This document shows, piece after piece, positions 47,379 through 57,415 of a stretch of 64,000 nt of DNA. A program made the translations under genes and the position numbers. How positions within the stretch are numbered: position 1 is the stretch's first letter; each line of letters begins with the position of its first letter. Under the pieces are notes generated by a model. That model did no database searches. It was not told where the DNA came from and saw only the letters and a list, made by a program, of their open reading frames with translations. This DNA is from Paenirhizobium selenitireducens ATCC BAA-1503 (GTDB taxonomy: Bacteria > Pseudomonadota > Alphaproteobacteria > Rhizobiales > Rhizobiaceae), in the NCBI RefSeq assembly GCF_000518785.1, contig NZ_JAEG01000001.1, forward strand, positions 837,217 through 901,216. The letters run 5' to 3'.

Positions 47379-49940
47379 TCAGCTCCGCGGCTTCAGATTC
47401 TCCGGATCGTACAGCGGCTTGTACCCCACAGCGACGACCTCGACCGGATAGGTCTCGGCAAAATACTCGACGTTCAGCTTGCGCCCCACCTGGCAATACT
47501 CGTGCGGCAGATAGGCCAGCGCGATGTTCTTGCCGATGGTCGGGCCGAAGGCGATCGAGGTGGTGTAGGAGCGGCGGCCGAGGCTGTCGACGAGGGTTTC
47601 GCCGGTTTCCGGGTCCATGACCGGCAGCGAGCCGACCGGATAGCGGGCAATGCCCTTGGCGTCGACATTGTCGGTCATCACCAGCGTGCAGAGCATGGCC
47701 GGCTGGTGGTCGCGCGCCTTGTATTCGAGGTGCTTGGCCTTGCCGCGGAAATCGGCTTCCTTGACCTTCGGACGCGCCAGATCCGCCTCGATCAGGTTGT
47801 ACTGGGTGATGAGATCGGCGTTCTGCAGGCGCAGGCTCTTTTCCATGCGGCGCGAATTGGCATAGGTCTCGACGCCAAACGCCATGACGCCGGTCAAGCG
47901 CAGCGCGTCCCAGACTGCCAGCGCATCGTCATATTTCATGTGCAGTTCCCAGCCCTGCTCACCGACATAGGAAATGCGGAAGGCGGTGACCGGTTTGCCG
48001 GCGATCTCGATCGGCTTGATCGCGGCAAAGGCGAAGTTTTCGGGGTCGAGCCCGGCCGGATCGGCGACGACCTTCTTCAGGGTGTCGCGGGCGTTCGGGC
48101 CCCAGATGCCGATCGTCACGTACTTTTCCGTGACGTCGGTGATGGTGACGTCGAAACCCTTATCCTGGGCGACGCGCTTCATGTAGTGGAAGTCGCGCGG
48201 GCCGGCGTCGGCCCCGTCGATCAGGCGGCAGCGGTCGGCCATGCGGATGACGGTAAAGTCGGCGCGCACCATGCCCTCGTCGTCGAGGAAGTGGGTGTAG
48301 ATGCCCTTGCCGATATTGCCGTCGCCGCCGATCTTGGCAGCGCACAGCCACTCCAAGAGCGCCACATGGTCCGGCCCCTCGATGTCGTACATGGCGAAGT
48401 GGCTGAGGTTGACGATGCCGCAATCCTCGCTCATCGCCAGATGCTCGGCATTCGAGACGCGCCAGAAATGGCGGTTGTCCCATTCATTGGCGCGCACCGG
48501 AACTTGGGAACCGTATTTCTCCAAGAGGTGCTCGTTGGCGGCATAGCCATGGGCGCGCTCCCAGCCACCCAGCTCCATGAAATAGCCGCCCATTTCCTTC
48601 TCGCGCTCGTAGAACGGCGAGTGGCGGACATTGCGGCCGTTGCCATAGGGCTCGCGCGGATGGACGGCCGGGAAATAGACTTTTTGCGCGGCCTCGAAGG
48701 ATCGACCCTCGATGAACTTTTCTTCCAGTTGGTGCGGGTAGAAGCGGGAATAGTCGATGCGGTTGTGGTCGATCTCGGTGCGGCCGTCGGTCATCCAGTC
48801 GGCGATCAGCTTGCCATAGCCCGGGCCGTCCTTGACCCAGATGGCGACGCAGTACCAAAGCCCGCGCACCTTCTGGCTCTCGCCGCAGGACGGGCCGCCG
48901 TCGGAGGTCACCTGCAGCAGGCCGTTGAAGCTGTGGCCCTCATTGTAGCCGAGCTCGCCGAGGATCGGGGTGAGCTCCATGGCGCGTTCGAGCGGCTCGA
49001 GGATCTGCTCCATCTCGAGGTCGCGCTGCGACGGGGACAGGCGCGCCTCGTGCTTTTCGAGCAGCTCGCGCGGATGGCAGAGGCGCGGATTGGTCGTCTC
49101 GTAATAGCCCCATTCGATCTGACCGCCCTCGGCCGTCTTCGGGTCGCCGGTGTCGCGCATATAGGCCGAATTGCCCTGGTCGCGCAAAAGCGGCCAGCCG
49201 ATTTCCTTGCCCGTGCCCTCGAACTCGTTATAGGGGCCGAAGAAGGTCAGCGGATGGTCGATCGGCATGACCGGCAGGTCCTCGCCGACCATCTCGGCGA
49301 TCAGCCGGCCCCAGATGCCGGCGCAGACGATGACGTGATCGGCCATGATCGTGCCGCGATGGGTAACGACGCCCTTGATGCGGCCGCCCTCGACGATCAG
49401 CGACTGGGCCGGCGTATTGGCGAAGGCCAGGAGCTTGCCTGTCTGTTCCGCCTGGTCGACCAGCTTGCCGGCCACCGTTTGGCTGCGCGGGATGACGAGA
49501 CCGGCATCGGGGTCGAACAGGCCGCCCTGCACCATGTCCTCCTCGATCAGCGGGAATTTCTGCTTGATCTCGGCAGGGCTGACATAATGGGCGCGGGTGC
49601 CGAAGGCCTTGGCGGACGACAGCTTGCGCTTGATCTCCTCCATCCAGGCGTCGTCGCCGGTGCGCGCCACTTCCAGGCCGCCGATGCGGGCGTAGTGGCC
49701 CATCTTCTCGTAGAAATCGATCGAGTACTGCGTCGTCCAGACCGACAGGAAGTCGTGGCTGGTGGTGTAGCAGAAGTCGGAGGCGTGGGCCGTCGAGCCG
49801 ATGTCGGTCGGGATGCCCGACTTGTCGATGCCGACGATGTCGTCCCAGCCGCGCTCGATCAGGTGATGGGCGATCGATGCGCCCACGATGCCACCCAGCC
49901 CGATGATGACGACCTTCGCCTTTTGCGGAAACTCTGCCAT
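47379..49940 (-). CDS. Dimethylglycine/sarcosine dehydrogenase-like flavoprotein
   Basis: 853 aa. An N-terminal FAD-binding oxidoreductase domain (VVIIGLGGIVGAS; residues ~8-370), a linker domain, and a folate-binding GcvT-like half (~430-850, with RISYVGEQGWELHMKYDDA and RMEKSLRLQNADL). This is the architecture of dimethylglycine and sarcosine dehydrogenases, which oxidise N-methyl groups and hand the one-carbon unit to tetrahydrofolate. Rhizobia carry many such paralogues, so the actual substrate is open. The ATG at 49940 is preceded by TGAGG. Confidence 0.87.
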   Translation of the reverse strand: MAEFPQKAKVVIIGLGGIVGASIAHHLIERGWDDIVGIDKSGIPTDIGSTAHASDFCYTTSHDFLSVWTTQYSIDFYEKMGHYARIGGLEVARTGDDAWMEEIKRKLSSAKAFGTRAHYVSPAEIKQKFPLIEEDMVQGGLFDPDAGLVIPRSQTVAGKLVDQAEQTGKLLAFANTPAQSLIVEGGRIKGVVTHRGTIMADHVIVCAGIWGRLIAEMVGEDLPVMPIDHPLTFFGPYNEFEGTGKEIGWPLLRDQGNSAYMRDTGDPKTAEGGQIEWGYYETTNPRLCHPRELLEKHEARLSPSQRDLEMEQILEPLERAMELTPILGELGYNEGHSFNGLLQVTSDGGPSCGESQKVRGLWYCVAIWVKDGPGYGKLIADWMTDGRTEIDHNRIDYSRFYPHQLEEKFIEGRSFEAAQKVYFPAVHPREPYGNGRNVRHSPFYEREKEMGGYFMELGGWERAHGYAANEHLLEKYGSQVPVRANEWDNRHFWRVSNAEHLAMSEDCGIVNLSHFAMYDIEGPDHVALLEWLCAAKIGGDGNIGKGIYTHFLDDEGMVRADFTVIRMADRCRLIDGADAGPRDFHYMKRVAQDKGFDVTITDVTEKYVTIGIWGPNARDTLKKVVADPAGLDPENFAFAAIKPIEIAGKPVTAFRISYVGEQGWELHMKYDDALAVWDALRLTGVMAFGVETYANSRRMEKSLRLQNADLITQYNLIEADLARPKVKEADFRGKAKHLEYKARDHQPAMLCTLVMTDNVDAKGIARYPVGSLPVMDPETGETLVDSLGRRSYTTSIAFGPTIGKNIALAYLPHEYCQVGRKLNVEYFAETYPVEVVAVGYKPLYDPENLKPRS

Positions 49941-50177
49941 AGCCTCAAAATCCTGTTTGCTGTTTGACGCGGATTTTAGGGCGGCCGGACGCGTCACCAC
50001 ATTCTCAATGCGACATTATCGAAATGCTGCACGACCCGTTTCCGGTGGACCTTCGATCCGCGACCGCCGAGTTTGCGACATCCGCGATACGGACACAAGA
50101 AGCTTCGCCCGACCGGGCGCAACGTCGCCCGGCCAGGACAAGGCGCGAGCCGACATCGCGCCTCACGCCGCCGCGGC

Positions 50178-50921
50178 TCAGATCATGTAGCCGCCGGACA
50201 CTTCGATCGACTGCGCATTGACCCAGCCCGTCTCGTCCGACAGAAGGCCGGCGATCACGCGCCCGACATCGTCCGGTTCGCCGATCCGCCCCAGCGCCGT
50301 CTGCGACGCCAGCAGCGCCTCGAAGGCGTCGTCCAGCCCGCCGCCGAGCTCGGTGCGGATCGCACCCGGCGAGACGGCATTGGCGCGGATGCGCCGTTCC
50401 CCGAACTCCTTCGCCATGTAGCGGGTGAGCACCTCCAGCCCGCCCTTGAAGGCGGCGTAGGGTGCGACGCCCGCCGTCGCGACGCGGGTCGTGGCGCTGG
50501 TCACGTTGACGATCTGCCCGCCGTCGCGGATCAGCGGCAACAGCGCCTGCATCAGGAAGAACGGGCCCTTGAGGTGGATGTTGAACAGCCCGTCGAACTG
50601 TTCTTCCGTCACGGTCGCGATCGGGTTGAACAGGCCATAGCCGGCGTTGTTGACCAGGCCGTCGAAATCCGCCCGGCCCCAGACGGTTTGCAGAGCGGCA
50701 CTGACTGCCGCCCGGAAGGCAGGAAAGGACGTGCTGTCCGTCACGTCGAGCTTCAGCGCCACGGCCTTGCCGCCCTCGAACTCGATGTCGCGGACCACGG
50801 TTTTGGCCGCTTCGGGCTGGCTGTTATAGGTGAGAATGACGCCCATGCCGCGCTTGGCGCATTGGGCGGCAGTGCTGGCGCCGATGCCGCGGCTTCCGCC
50901 GGTGATGATGACGATTTTCAT
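50178..50921 (-). CDS. Short-chain dehydrogenase/reductase
   Basis: 247 aa, classical SDR. Cofactor motif TGGSRGIG, NNAG at LVNNAGYG, catalytic Ser in NVTSATT and YxxxK as YAAFK. The C-terminal VSGGYMI is typical of oxidoreductases of the FabG-like group. The divergent neighbour is a decayed AraC regulator that probably once controlled it. Confidence 0.87.
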   Translation of the reverse strand: MKIVIITGGSRGIGASTAAQCAKRGMGVILTYNSQPEAAKTVVRDIEFEGGKAVALKLDVTDSTSFPAFRAAVSAALQTVWGRADFDGLVNNAGYGLFNPIATVTEEQFDGLFNIHLKGPFFLMQALLPLIRDGGQIVNVTSATTRVATAGVAPYAAFKGGLEVLTRYMAKEFGERRIRANAVSPGAIRTELGGGLDDAFEALLASQTALGRIGEPDDVGRVIAGLLSDETGWVNAQSIEVSGGYMI

Positions 50922-51056
50922 GGAAATGGCTCCGTTCTGTTGACGGCGCAGGTCTAGCCGGCAAGGACCTTCGCCCGCGCGCCCGATCCTCTTCAAGGAT
51001 TGCCTATTCGTGCTTTTTGCCAACGATTACCACAAGTCTCTGCAAGATCCGGGTCC

Positions 51057-51801
51057 ATGGAAGAACAGCTGCAGGAACTGCGAAGACTGGCATCGCGCGC
51101 CGAGAACCGGCGGAGGGAAACCGGCATTCCACGCGTCGCCATGGTCCAGGGCGCCATTCCGGAACACGAGCTGACGGCGGTCTACGAGCCAATGGTCAAC
51201 CTCGTCCTGCAGGGCGGCAAGACGATCACGGTGGGCCGCAGCTTCCACTACGCCCCCGCCACTTACTGTGTCATGTCGGTCGATCTGCCGGCGGCCGGCG
51301 CGGTCCATGCCTCGGCCTCGGCGCACCTTATCTTTCGGTGGCGCTGACGCTTGATCCCGCCCTCGTCGCCACGCTTCTGGCGGATCTGCCCAAACCTGCC
51401 GCAGGCGGCGTACAGGACGGCGCCTTCTCGGTAGCCCCGGTCACGGGAGAGCTTCTCGATGCCTGACTTCGCATGCTGCGCCTGATGGATCGCCCTGAGG
51501 ACATCGCCGCCCCGCCCCGGCCTATGAGCGTGAAATCCTCTACCGCGTGCTGCAGGGACCGCACGGCTGGATGCTGCGCGACATGGCCAGCCCCGGCACG
51601 GCGCTCGCGCGGATCGCTGTCACGATCCACTGGCTTCGCCGGCATTTCGCCGAGCCGCTCAAGGTCGGGACGCTGGAGAACATGGCGGCCCTCAGCGTTT
51701 CCGCCTTCCACCGCCATTTCAAGGCCGTCACGGCGCTGAGCCCCCTGCAATACCAGAAGCGCCTCAGGCTCTTGAAGGCACGCTCCCTGCCCGCGACCTA
51801 G
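51057..51801 (+). pseudogene. Decayed AraC-family regulator (AraC_N type)
   Basis: Three frames must be joined to recover a regulator: MEEQLQELRRLASRAENRR to SVDLPAAGAVHAS in one frame; GAPYLSVALTLDPALVATLL to VTGELLDA in the next; MLQGPHGWMLRDMASPGTALARI to LSVSAFHRHFKAV in the third. This needs a one-base deletion near 51322, a nonsense codon at 51464 (TGA, probably from TGG) and a second one-base deletion near 51510. The reading also ends after ARSLPAT, before the second HTH helix normally found. The gene is not functional as read. Confidence 0.85.
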
Positions 51802-51866
51802 CCCGGATTTCAGCCGAGCTCAGGCCCCGCTATAGCGCGGACGCGCCCTGAGGGCCGGACGCGCCG

Positions 51867-53336
51867 TCACGTTCCGCAGAAGGTTCTCTCTACCCGTTCC
51901 TCGACCGCCGGCTTTTCCTGGTAGGCGGCAAATTCGGGGATCTCCGCGTAGGGGCTCTGCAGCGCCGCATGCAGCCGCTCGAACACGGTGAAGTCGCCGG
52001 CAAGGCCGGCCTGGATCGCTTCCTCGATGCGGTGATTGCGCGGAATGACGGCCGGGTTGACCGCCTCCATCGCCACCTGCCGCTCTTCAGGCGTCCGAAG
52101 ATCGTCCTCGATACGCAGACGCCAGCGCCGGAGCCAGTCGCCGGCGCCGATGGGATCGGCAAATTCGGCCTCAAGGACGGGATCGCCCGCACCGCCGGCC
52201 ACCTTTCCGAGCGCGCGGAACGTCCGGGTGAAGTCCGCCTCGCTGTCCTGCATCGACTTCAGCAGGCTGTTGATGAGGTCGAGATCGGCCTCCTCCTCGC
52301 CGACAAGTCCGAGCTTGGTCCGGAACAGGTCGAGCCAGCGCGCCTGGAACAGCCGGCCGAATTCCGTCAGCGCGGCATTGGCAGCCTCAACGCTCTCCTC
52401 CTCGCGCGCCGCCATCAACGGCAGCAGCGTCTCGGCGAAACGCGCGAGGTTCCATTGGGCGATCCCTGGCTGGTTGGCATAGGCATAGCGCCCGCGCTGG
52501 TCGATCGAGGAAAACACCTTGCGCGGATCGTATTCGTCGAGGAAGGCGCAAGGGCCGAAATCGATCGTCTCGCCGGAGACCGCCATGTTGTCGGTATTCA
52601 TCACGCCGTGGATGAAACCGACCGACAGCCAGCGGGCCACGAGATCCGCCTGGCGCGCCGCCACCGCGTTGACCAGCGCCAGATAGGGCTGTTCCAAGCC
52701 TTCCAGCTCCGGATAGTGGCGGGCGATCACGTGGTCGGCGAGCGCCTTGATCGCCTCGTCATCGCCGCGCGCCGCAAAGAACTGGAATGTGCCGATGCGG
52801 ATATGGCTCGACGCCACGCGTGTCAGCACCGCGCCGGGCAGCTTGGTCTCACGATGCACCGCCTCGCCGGTCAGCACCGCCGCAAGCGCACGCGTGGTCG
52901 GGATGCCAAGCGCCTGCATGGCTTCCGAAACGAGATATTCGCGCAAGACCGGCCCGAGCGCCGCGCGCCCGTCGCCATTGCGCGAAAAGGGTGTGACACC
53001 GGCTCCCTTGAGCTGGATGTCGCGGCGCTGGCCGTCCCGGTCGACCACTTCGCCCATCAGGATCGCCCGCCCGTCGCCGAGCTGCGGCACGAAATTGCCG
53101 AACTGATGGCCGGCATAGGCCATGGCGATCGCCGCCGCCCCTTCGGGCAGGCTGTTGCCGGAAAAGATCGCCGCCAATTCCTCATCGCTCGCCCGGGCGA
53201 AATCGAGGTTGAGTTCCTCGGCAAGCGCCGCGTTGAAACGGATCAGCCGAGGCGCCCTGGCGGCGGCCGGACTGGCGGGGCGGTAGAATCGCTCCGGCAG
53301 CCGCTGGTAACTGTTGTCGAATGCAAACACGGCCAT
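51867..53336 (-). CDS. selO: SelO-family protein adenylyltransferase (YdiU)
   Basis: 489 aa. Pseudokinase-fold AMPylase that transfers AMP to protein Ser/Thr/Tyr residues. Family blocks: MAYAGHQFGNFVPQLGDGRA, IQLKGAGVTPFSRNGDGRAA, LREYLVSEAMQALGIPTTRAL and FIHGVMNTDNM (metal site DN). The C-terminus is FCGT, with cysteine third from the end where vertebrate SelO has selenocysteine. The ATG at 53336 gives the usual MAVFAFDNSY start. Confidence 0.94.
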   Translation of the reverse strand: MAVFAFDNSYQRLPERFYRPASPAAARAPRLIRFNAALAEELNLDFARASDEELAAIFSGNSLPEGAAAIAMAYAGHQFGNFVPQLGDGRAILMGEVVDRDGQRRDIQLKGAGVTPFSRNGDGRAALGPVLREYLVSEAMQALGIPTTRALAAVLTGEAVHRETKLPGAVLTRVASSHIRIGTFQFFAARGDDEAIKALADHVIARHYPELEGLEQPYLALVNAVAARQADLVARWLSVGFIHGVMNTDNMAVSGETIDFGPCAFLDEYDPRKVFSSIDQRGRYAYANQPGIAQWNLARFAETLLPLMAAREEESVEAANAALTEFGRLFQARWLDLFRTKLGLVGEEEADLDLINSLLKSMQDSEADFTRTFRALGKVAGGAGDPVLEAEFADPIGAGDWLRRWRLRIEDDLRTPEERQVAMEAVNPAVIPRNHRIEEAIQAGLAGDFTVFERLHAALQSPYAEIPEFAAYQEKPAVEERVERTFCGT

Positions 53337-53654
53337 CGCTCCGGATTGTCGTTCGCCCGCCCAAAGAGCGGGTCTCCTGCCATTCAATATGGGGCCGGGC
53401 ACGGCGCGAGCAAGCGCAAACCCCGCCGGAACCTGCCGCCGCGAAACGCCGATGGGGAAAACCGGACCAAATTTGGGTGCATACCCGCCGCGCTATTGTC
53501 TCGGGGAATGCAGCCCTCCTAACGTGCCGACCGATCGGGATGTGCGCTTCGGGGTCACGGGGCGGCAGAGCCGCATTTAATTCGCCGCGGTTCCTGGCTC
53601 TCCCGAACGGGGCGGCGCAAGGACGGGCTGCTGATTTCGAGGGGAAGATCAGAC
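53337..53654. other. Intergenic region, no gene seen
   Basis: A 318-base gap between the divergent selO and lipoprotein genes. It has no repeat, palindrome or plausible small gene that I can support. GAGGGGAAGATC, just before 53655, is the ribosome site of the lipoprotein gene. Confidence 0.6.
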
Positions 53655-54158
53655 ATGAAGATTCGTTTTGCCGCCGTCGCGGCCCTGGCCGCCGCGCTGC
53701 TTGCCGGCTGCACCACCACCGAGGAAGCCAACACCGTCATCCAGTCGCGCTGGATCGGCCAGCCGGCCGAGCTGTTCTTCACCCAGTACGGCCCGCCGAT
53801 CTCGGAGTTTCCGATGGGCAGCGGCAATATCCTCTACACCTGGCGCGGCGGCGACAAGACCCGCTACATCCCGCCGCAATACTCGACGCCGGAGCCGGTG
53901 CAGACCACGACGCGCACCGTCACCCGCGAGCCGAAACCCGGCGTGACGGTCACCAAGACCACCACGATCGGCGGCGGCTATGCACCCGAGCCGCAGATGA
54001 TCGCCCCGCCGCGCTACGAGGAGCTGTTCTGCGAGCTGCAGATCACCGCCGACCCCTCGGACCGCATCGTCGCCATCCGCGCGACCAACGACACCGATGG
54101 CGAAGGCCTGAGCTTCTCGCGTTGCGCCGAAGTGCTGAACGCCCATCCGCAGAAGTAA
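53655..54158 (+). CDS. Small lipoprotein
   Basis: 167 aa. A signal sequence ends in the lipobox LLAGC, so C19 is the lipidated residue. A Thr-rich middle region (TTTRTVTREPKPGVTVTKTT) lies between two more ordered halves. Two cysteines (in LFCELQIT and SFSRCAEV) could form a disulfide. The N-terminal half (IGQPAELFFTQYGPP) resembles small outer-membrane lipoproteins of the SmpA/OmlA fold. A strong terminator follows. Confidence 0.7.
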   Translation: MKIRFAAVAALAAALLAGCTTTEEANTVIQSRWIGQPAELFFTQYGPPISEFPMGSGNILYTWRGGDKTRYIPPQYSTPEPVQTTTRTVTREPKPGVTVTKTTTIGGGYAPEPQMIAPPRYEELFCELQITADPSDRIVAIRATNDTDGEGLSFSRCAEVLNAHPQK

Positions 54159-54184
54159 TATCGGCCGGAAGGCTCCGTAAACCA

Positions 54185-54219
54185 CCCTCCGCGCCGCAGC
54201 GCGCGGAGGGTTTTCTTTT
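54185..54219 (+). terminator. Rho-independent terminator of the lipoprotein gene
   Basis: CCCTCCGCGC (54185-54194) pairs perfectly with GCGCGGAGGG (54201-54210) and is followed by TTTTCTTTT. A textbook intrinsic terminator about 26 bases after the stop. Confidence 0.92.
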
Positions 54220-54391
54220 GTCCGCCACTGCCGCGTTTCCGGCGGTGCGGACGCCGCTGTCGGGACAGCTTCGGCCACGGCATTGCCGTAAACAGCGACA
54301 AATCGCTTACGATAGTCTTCGCAGTGCGATATAGCCGAAGGCCGGCGCGACTGATTTCCGGGCGCCGTGTCGACCAAAAAGAGGGACAACC

Positions 54392-54964
54392 ATGTTCAAA
54401 CGCCTTTCGATTACCGCAGCAATTTTCGCCGCCGCCACCGCCCCCGCCTTTGCCCATCTCGATCCGGCAGAGCATGGCTCGCTGATGGCGGGGCTTTCCC
54501 ATCCGCTCTCGGGCGCCGACCATATCCTGGCCATGGTGGCCGTCGGTCTCTGGGCCTCTCAGATAGGCGGACGCGCGCTTTTCGCCGTCCCGGCCGCCTT
54601 CGTCGGCACCATGGCGCTGGGCTTCCTGCTGGCCGTCTCCGGCACTGAAATCCCGTTCGTCGAGCCTGCGATCCTCGCCTCCGTCATCGGCCTCGGCCTG
54701 CTGGTCGCAACCGCCGCGCGCCTGCCCGTTGCCGCATCTGCCGCCGTTGTCGGTCTCTTTGCCCTGTTCCACGGCCATGCCCATGGCGGCGAACTTGGTG
54801 CTGCCGGTGCAGTGCAGTTCGGCCTCGGCTTCCTCGCCGCCACCGCTGCCCTTCATGCCGCCGGTGTCGGCCTCGGCATCGCGCTTGGCCGCTTGGGTCC
54901 GCTCGTCACACGCCTGCTCGGCGTGGCAACCGCAGTCGGCGGTGCGGCCCTCGTGCTCGGCTGA
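54392..54964 (+). CDS. HupE/UreJ-family membrane protein
   Basis: 190 aa: signal peptide (to about residue 21) and six or so helices. The family signature HPLSGADHILAMVAVGLWA contains the conserved His and Asp, and a second histidine cluster FHGHAHGGE lies mid-protein. HupE/UreJ proteins move nickel or cobalt. No urease or hydrogenase genes are present here, so it may be a stand-alone metal uptake or efflux protein. Confidence 0.9.
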   Translation: MFKRLSITAAIFAAATAPAFAHLDPAEHGSLMAGLSHPLSGADHILAMVAVGLWASQIGGRALFAVPAAFVGTMALGFLLAVSGTEIPFVEPAILASVIGLGLLVATAARLPVAASAAVVGLFALFHGHAHGGELGAAGAVQFGLGFLAATAALHAAGVGLGIALGRLGPLVTRLLGVATAVGGAALVLG

Positions 54965-54995
54965 TCCGACACAATTCAAACCCTGTGGAAATGCC

Positions 54996-55024
54996 ATCGG
55001 CGGGTCTTCACCCGCCGATTTTTT
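54996..55024 (+). terminator. Rho-independent terminator of the hupE-like gene
   Basis: ATCGGCGGGT (54996-55005) pairs with ACCCGCCGAT (55010-55019) across a CTTC loop, followed by a run of T to 55024. Confidence 0.92.
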
Positions 55025-55048
55025 ATGTCTGTTCGATTGGGGGTAGGC

Positions 55049-57280
55049 CTAAACAACCGAGAGCCGCGGCGCCATCCGGGCCCGCCCGGACAGAAGCACG
55101 CCGACATCCTGCTCTGTCATCGGCATGGCGAACAGGAAGCCCTGCAGCTCGTCGCAGCCGATGCGGGTCAGGAATTCGTTCTGCTCCTTGGTCTCGACGC
55201 CTTCGGCCGTGGTCTTCAGGCCCTTGGCCCGCGCCAGCTCGACGATCGCCTGAATGATCGCCTCGTCGCCGCGATCCTTGCCCAGGCCGTCGATGAACAT
55301 CTTGTCGATCTTGATATGGTCGACCTCGGTTTCGTGCAGGCGGCCGAAGGTCGAGAAACCGGTGCCGAAATCGTCGAGCGCGATATGGATGCCGGCGGCC
55401 CGCAGAGCGCGGATATTGGCGGCGCAGCTTTCGGAACTGTCCATCCACGCCGTCTCCGTCACTTCGAGCTCCAGCTTGTGCGGAGAAAGCCCGGTGGCGG
55501 CGAGAATGGCCATGACCTCGATGGCAAAGGCGCCGTCGCGCAGCTGCACGGCCGAGACATTGACGGCGATATTGTCGATCGGCCAGAGCGCGGCTGCCCG
55601 GCAAGATACTTCCAGCACCAGTCGTCCGAGCTCGCGGATGAGCCCGCACTCCTCGGCGATCGGCACGAAATAGACGGGCGAGATCAGGCCGCGGGTCGGA
55701 TGCTGCCAGCGCACCAGCGCCTCGACGCTTCCCACCTGGCCGGTCCCGGCGAAGTATTTCGGCTGGTAGAGCACCTGGAACTGGCCGGGGTCGGCCAGCG
55801 CCTGGCGCAAGTCCTGCTCGATCTCCGCCCGCTCGCGGACCAAGGCATCCATGTGCTGGCCGAAGATCGAATAGCATCCCCGCCCGCTCGCCTTGGCGCT
55901 GTAGAGCGCGACGTCGGCCTTGCGGGTCAGTTCGGCGCGTTCGGTCCCGTGCAACGGAGAGAGCGCCACGCCGATCGATATGCCGACGAACACGCTCTGG
56001 CCATCGATGTCGATCGGCTCGCCGACCGAATGCACGATGGCCGCGCAGAGCGCCTCGATCGCATCGACATGGTCATAGGCCACCAGAATGTTGAATTCGT
56101 CGCCCCCGACCCGGCACAGCGAGGCGCTGGGCGGCAGGAGCCTGCTGATGCGCGACCCGACCTCGCGGATGACGCTGTCACCGGCGGGGTGGCCGAGCGT
56201 GTCGTTGATCGGCTTGAAGCGATCGAGATCAAGATAGAGGATCGCGACCTGCGGGAGGGTGTCGTCGACCGCCGAAAGCGCAGCATCCAGCCGCACTTCG
56301 AAGGCGGCGCGATTGAGCAGGCCGGTCAGCGAATCGTGGCTGGCCAGGTAGCGAATGCGCTCCTCCTGCTCGCGATTGGCCATGGCGCGCCGATAGAGCA
56401 TGCCGATGAAGATGCCGACGACGGTGACCAGGCACAAAAGGATGATGACCAGAGCCGGCGCGATCGACTGCAGGAAGGCCAGCCCCGGCCGGTACGGCTG
56501 CCAGACGACATAGCCGATGATCCCGCCACCGCTGTTCGTCACCAGCGGCAGGCTGGTCTTGTTGATCGCCGCCTCGTCCGAAAGCGAGAAATGCATGTTG
56601 GCGAAATCGTACTTTGTCTCGAGTTCCTTGAGGAACGGACCGTCGAGATAGCGGATGGCGATATGGACGAATTCCTCGCCCGGGACCTGTTCGATCTCGC
56701 CGCTGTCGCTGACGATCGGCTTGAGGCTGACGACGGCCGGCCGGCCGTTGAGGAAGCGGAAATCGGTGACGCCGGGGCTGTCGATCCCCTCCTCTATGCC
56801 GATCGGCTCCCCCTTGCGCAGCGCCGCGTTCAGTTGTCCGAGCATCGGCGCCGTGGTCGTCTCGATCGAGGCGTAGCTGTTCGTGTCCTTGGTCTCGCCG
56901 TCTGCGAAGGCATAGACGGGCTTGCCGTCCGGCGTGACGACATAGGCCACGTCGTGGCCGAAATAGGAGTGCATCCACGCGCCCAGATTGGCGTTTATCC
57001 ACTCCAGGCTTTCGGGTGACGCATAGCCGCGGGCATTGACCACGGCGTCGTCCCATACGGTGGCGCTCTCCTGGTCATGGGCGAGCTGATAGCGGAAGCG
57101 GCCGATCACATGGCGCGCCATCTGGGTCTGCCGCGCGGTCGCCACGGCGTCGATCTTCCAGGTCGACCAGACGAGGAAGGAGACGGTTCCAACCGCCAGG
57201 ACCACCAGCCCCAGTACGGCGAGCGCGACGACCTTCAGGATGGAAATATCGGCCGCGCGACGGAGTCCGGGAATCGCCAT
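55049..57280 (-). CDS. CHASE4-GGDEF-EAL cyclic-di-GMP protein
   Basis: 743 aa. An N-terminal membrane helix (~12-37), a periplasmic CHASE4-like sensor region to about residue 265, a second helix, then GGDEF and EAL domains. The GGDEF motif is intact (RVGGDEFN) and EAL is intact (VEALVRW), together with ELEVTE and DDFGTGFST. Both diguanylate cyclase and phosphodiesterase activity are possible; the sign cannot be told. The ATG at 57280 was chosen for AGAGG upstream; two further ATGs (57301, 57319) are possible. Confidence 0.93.
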   Translation of the reverse strand: MAIPGLRRAADISILKVVALAVLGLVVLAVGTVSFLVWSTWKIDAVATARQTQMARHVIGRFRYQLAHDQESATVWDDAVVNARGYASPESLEWINANLGAWMHSYFGHDVAYVVTPDGKPVYAFADGETKDTNSYASIETTTAPMLGQLNAALRKGEPIGIEEGIDSPGVTDFRFLNGRPAVVSLKPIVSDSGEIEQVPGEEFVHIAIRYLDGPFLKELETKYDFANMHFSLSDEAAINKTSLPLVTNSGGGIIGYVVWQPYRPGLAFLQSIAPALVIILLCLVTVVGIFIGMLYRRAMANREQEERIRYLASHDSLTGLLNRAAFEVRLDAALSAVDDTLPQVAILYLDLDRFKPINDTLGHPAGDSVIREVGSRISRLLPPSASLCRVGGDEFNILVAYDHVDAIEALCAAIVHSVGEPIDIDGQSVFVGISIGVALSPLHGTERAELTRKADVALYSAKASGRGCYSIFGQHMDALVRERAEIEQDLRQALADPGQFQVLYQPKYFAGTGQVGSVEALVRWQHPTRGLISPVYFVPIAEECGLIRELGRLVLEVSCRAAALWPIDNIAVNVSAVQLRDGAFAIEVMAILAATGLSPHKLELEVTETAWMDSSESCAANIRALRAAGIHIALDDFGTGFSTFGRLHETEVDHIKIDKMFIDGLGKDRGDEAIIQAIVELARAKGLKTTAEGVETKEQNEFLTRIGCDELQGFLFAMPMTEQDVGVLLSGRARMAPRLSVV

Positions 57281-57415
57281 GATATGTGAGCCTCTGTTCA
57301 TGTGCTCAATAAATGGCACATCCGCCTTAACGGCGCGCTTCGCGGTAAGGTTTGCAGTCCGTTAACGCAGTAACGCAGGTCGGCGGCCCGTCAGGAATAG
57401 TCCTTCGGGCGTCCC

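Noticed and set aside
47502..49967. An 821-codon plus-strand frame opposite the dimethylglycine-dehydrogenase-like gene
   Set aside because: Shadow frame; the composition is that of reversed FAD-enzyme codons and there is no ribosome site.
53314..53580. Possible small plus-strand gene overlapping the selO start
   Set aside because: No conserved motif or ribosome site, and it overlaps a strongly supported gene.
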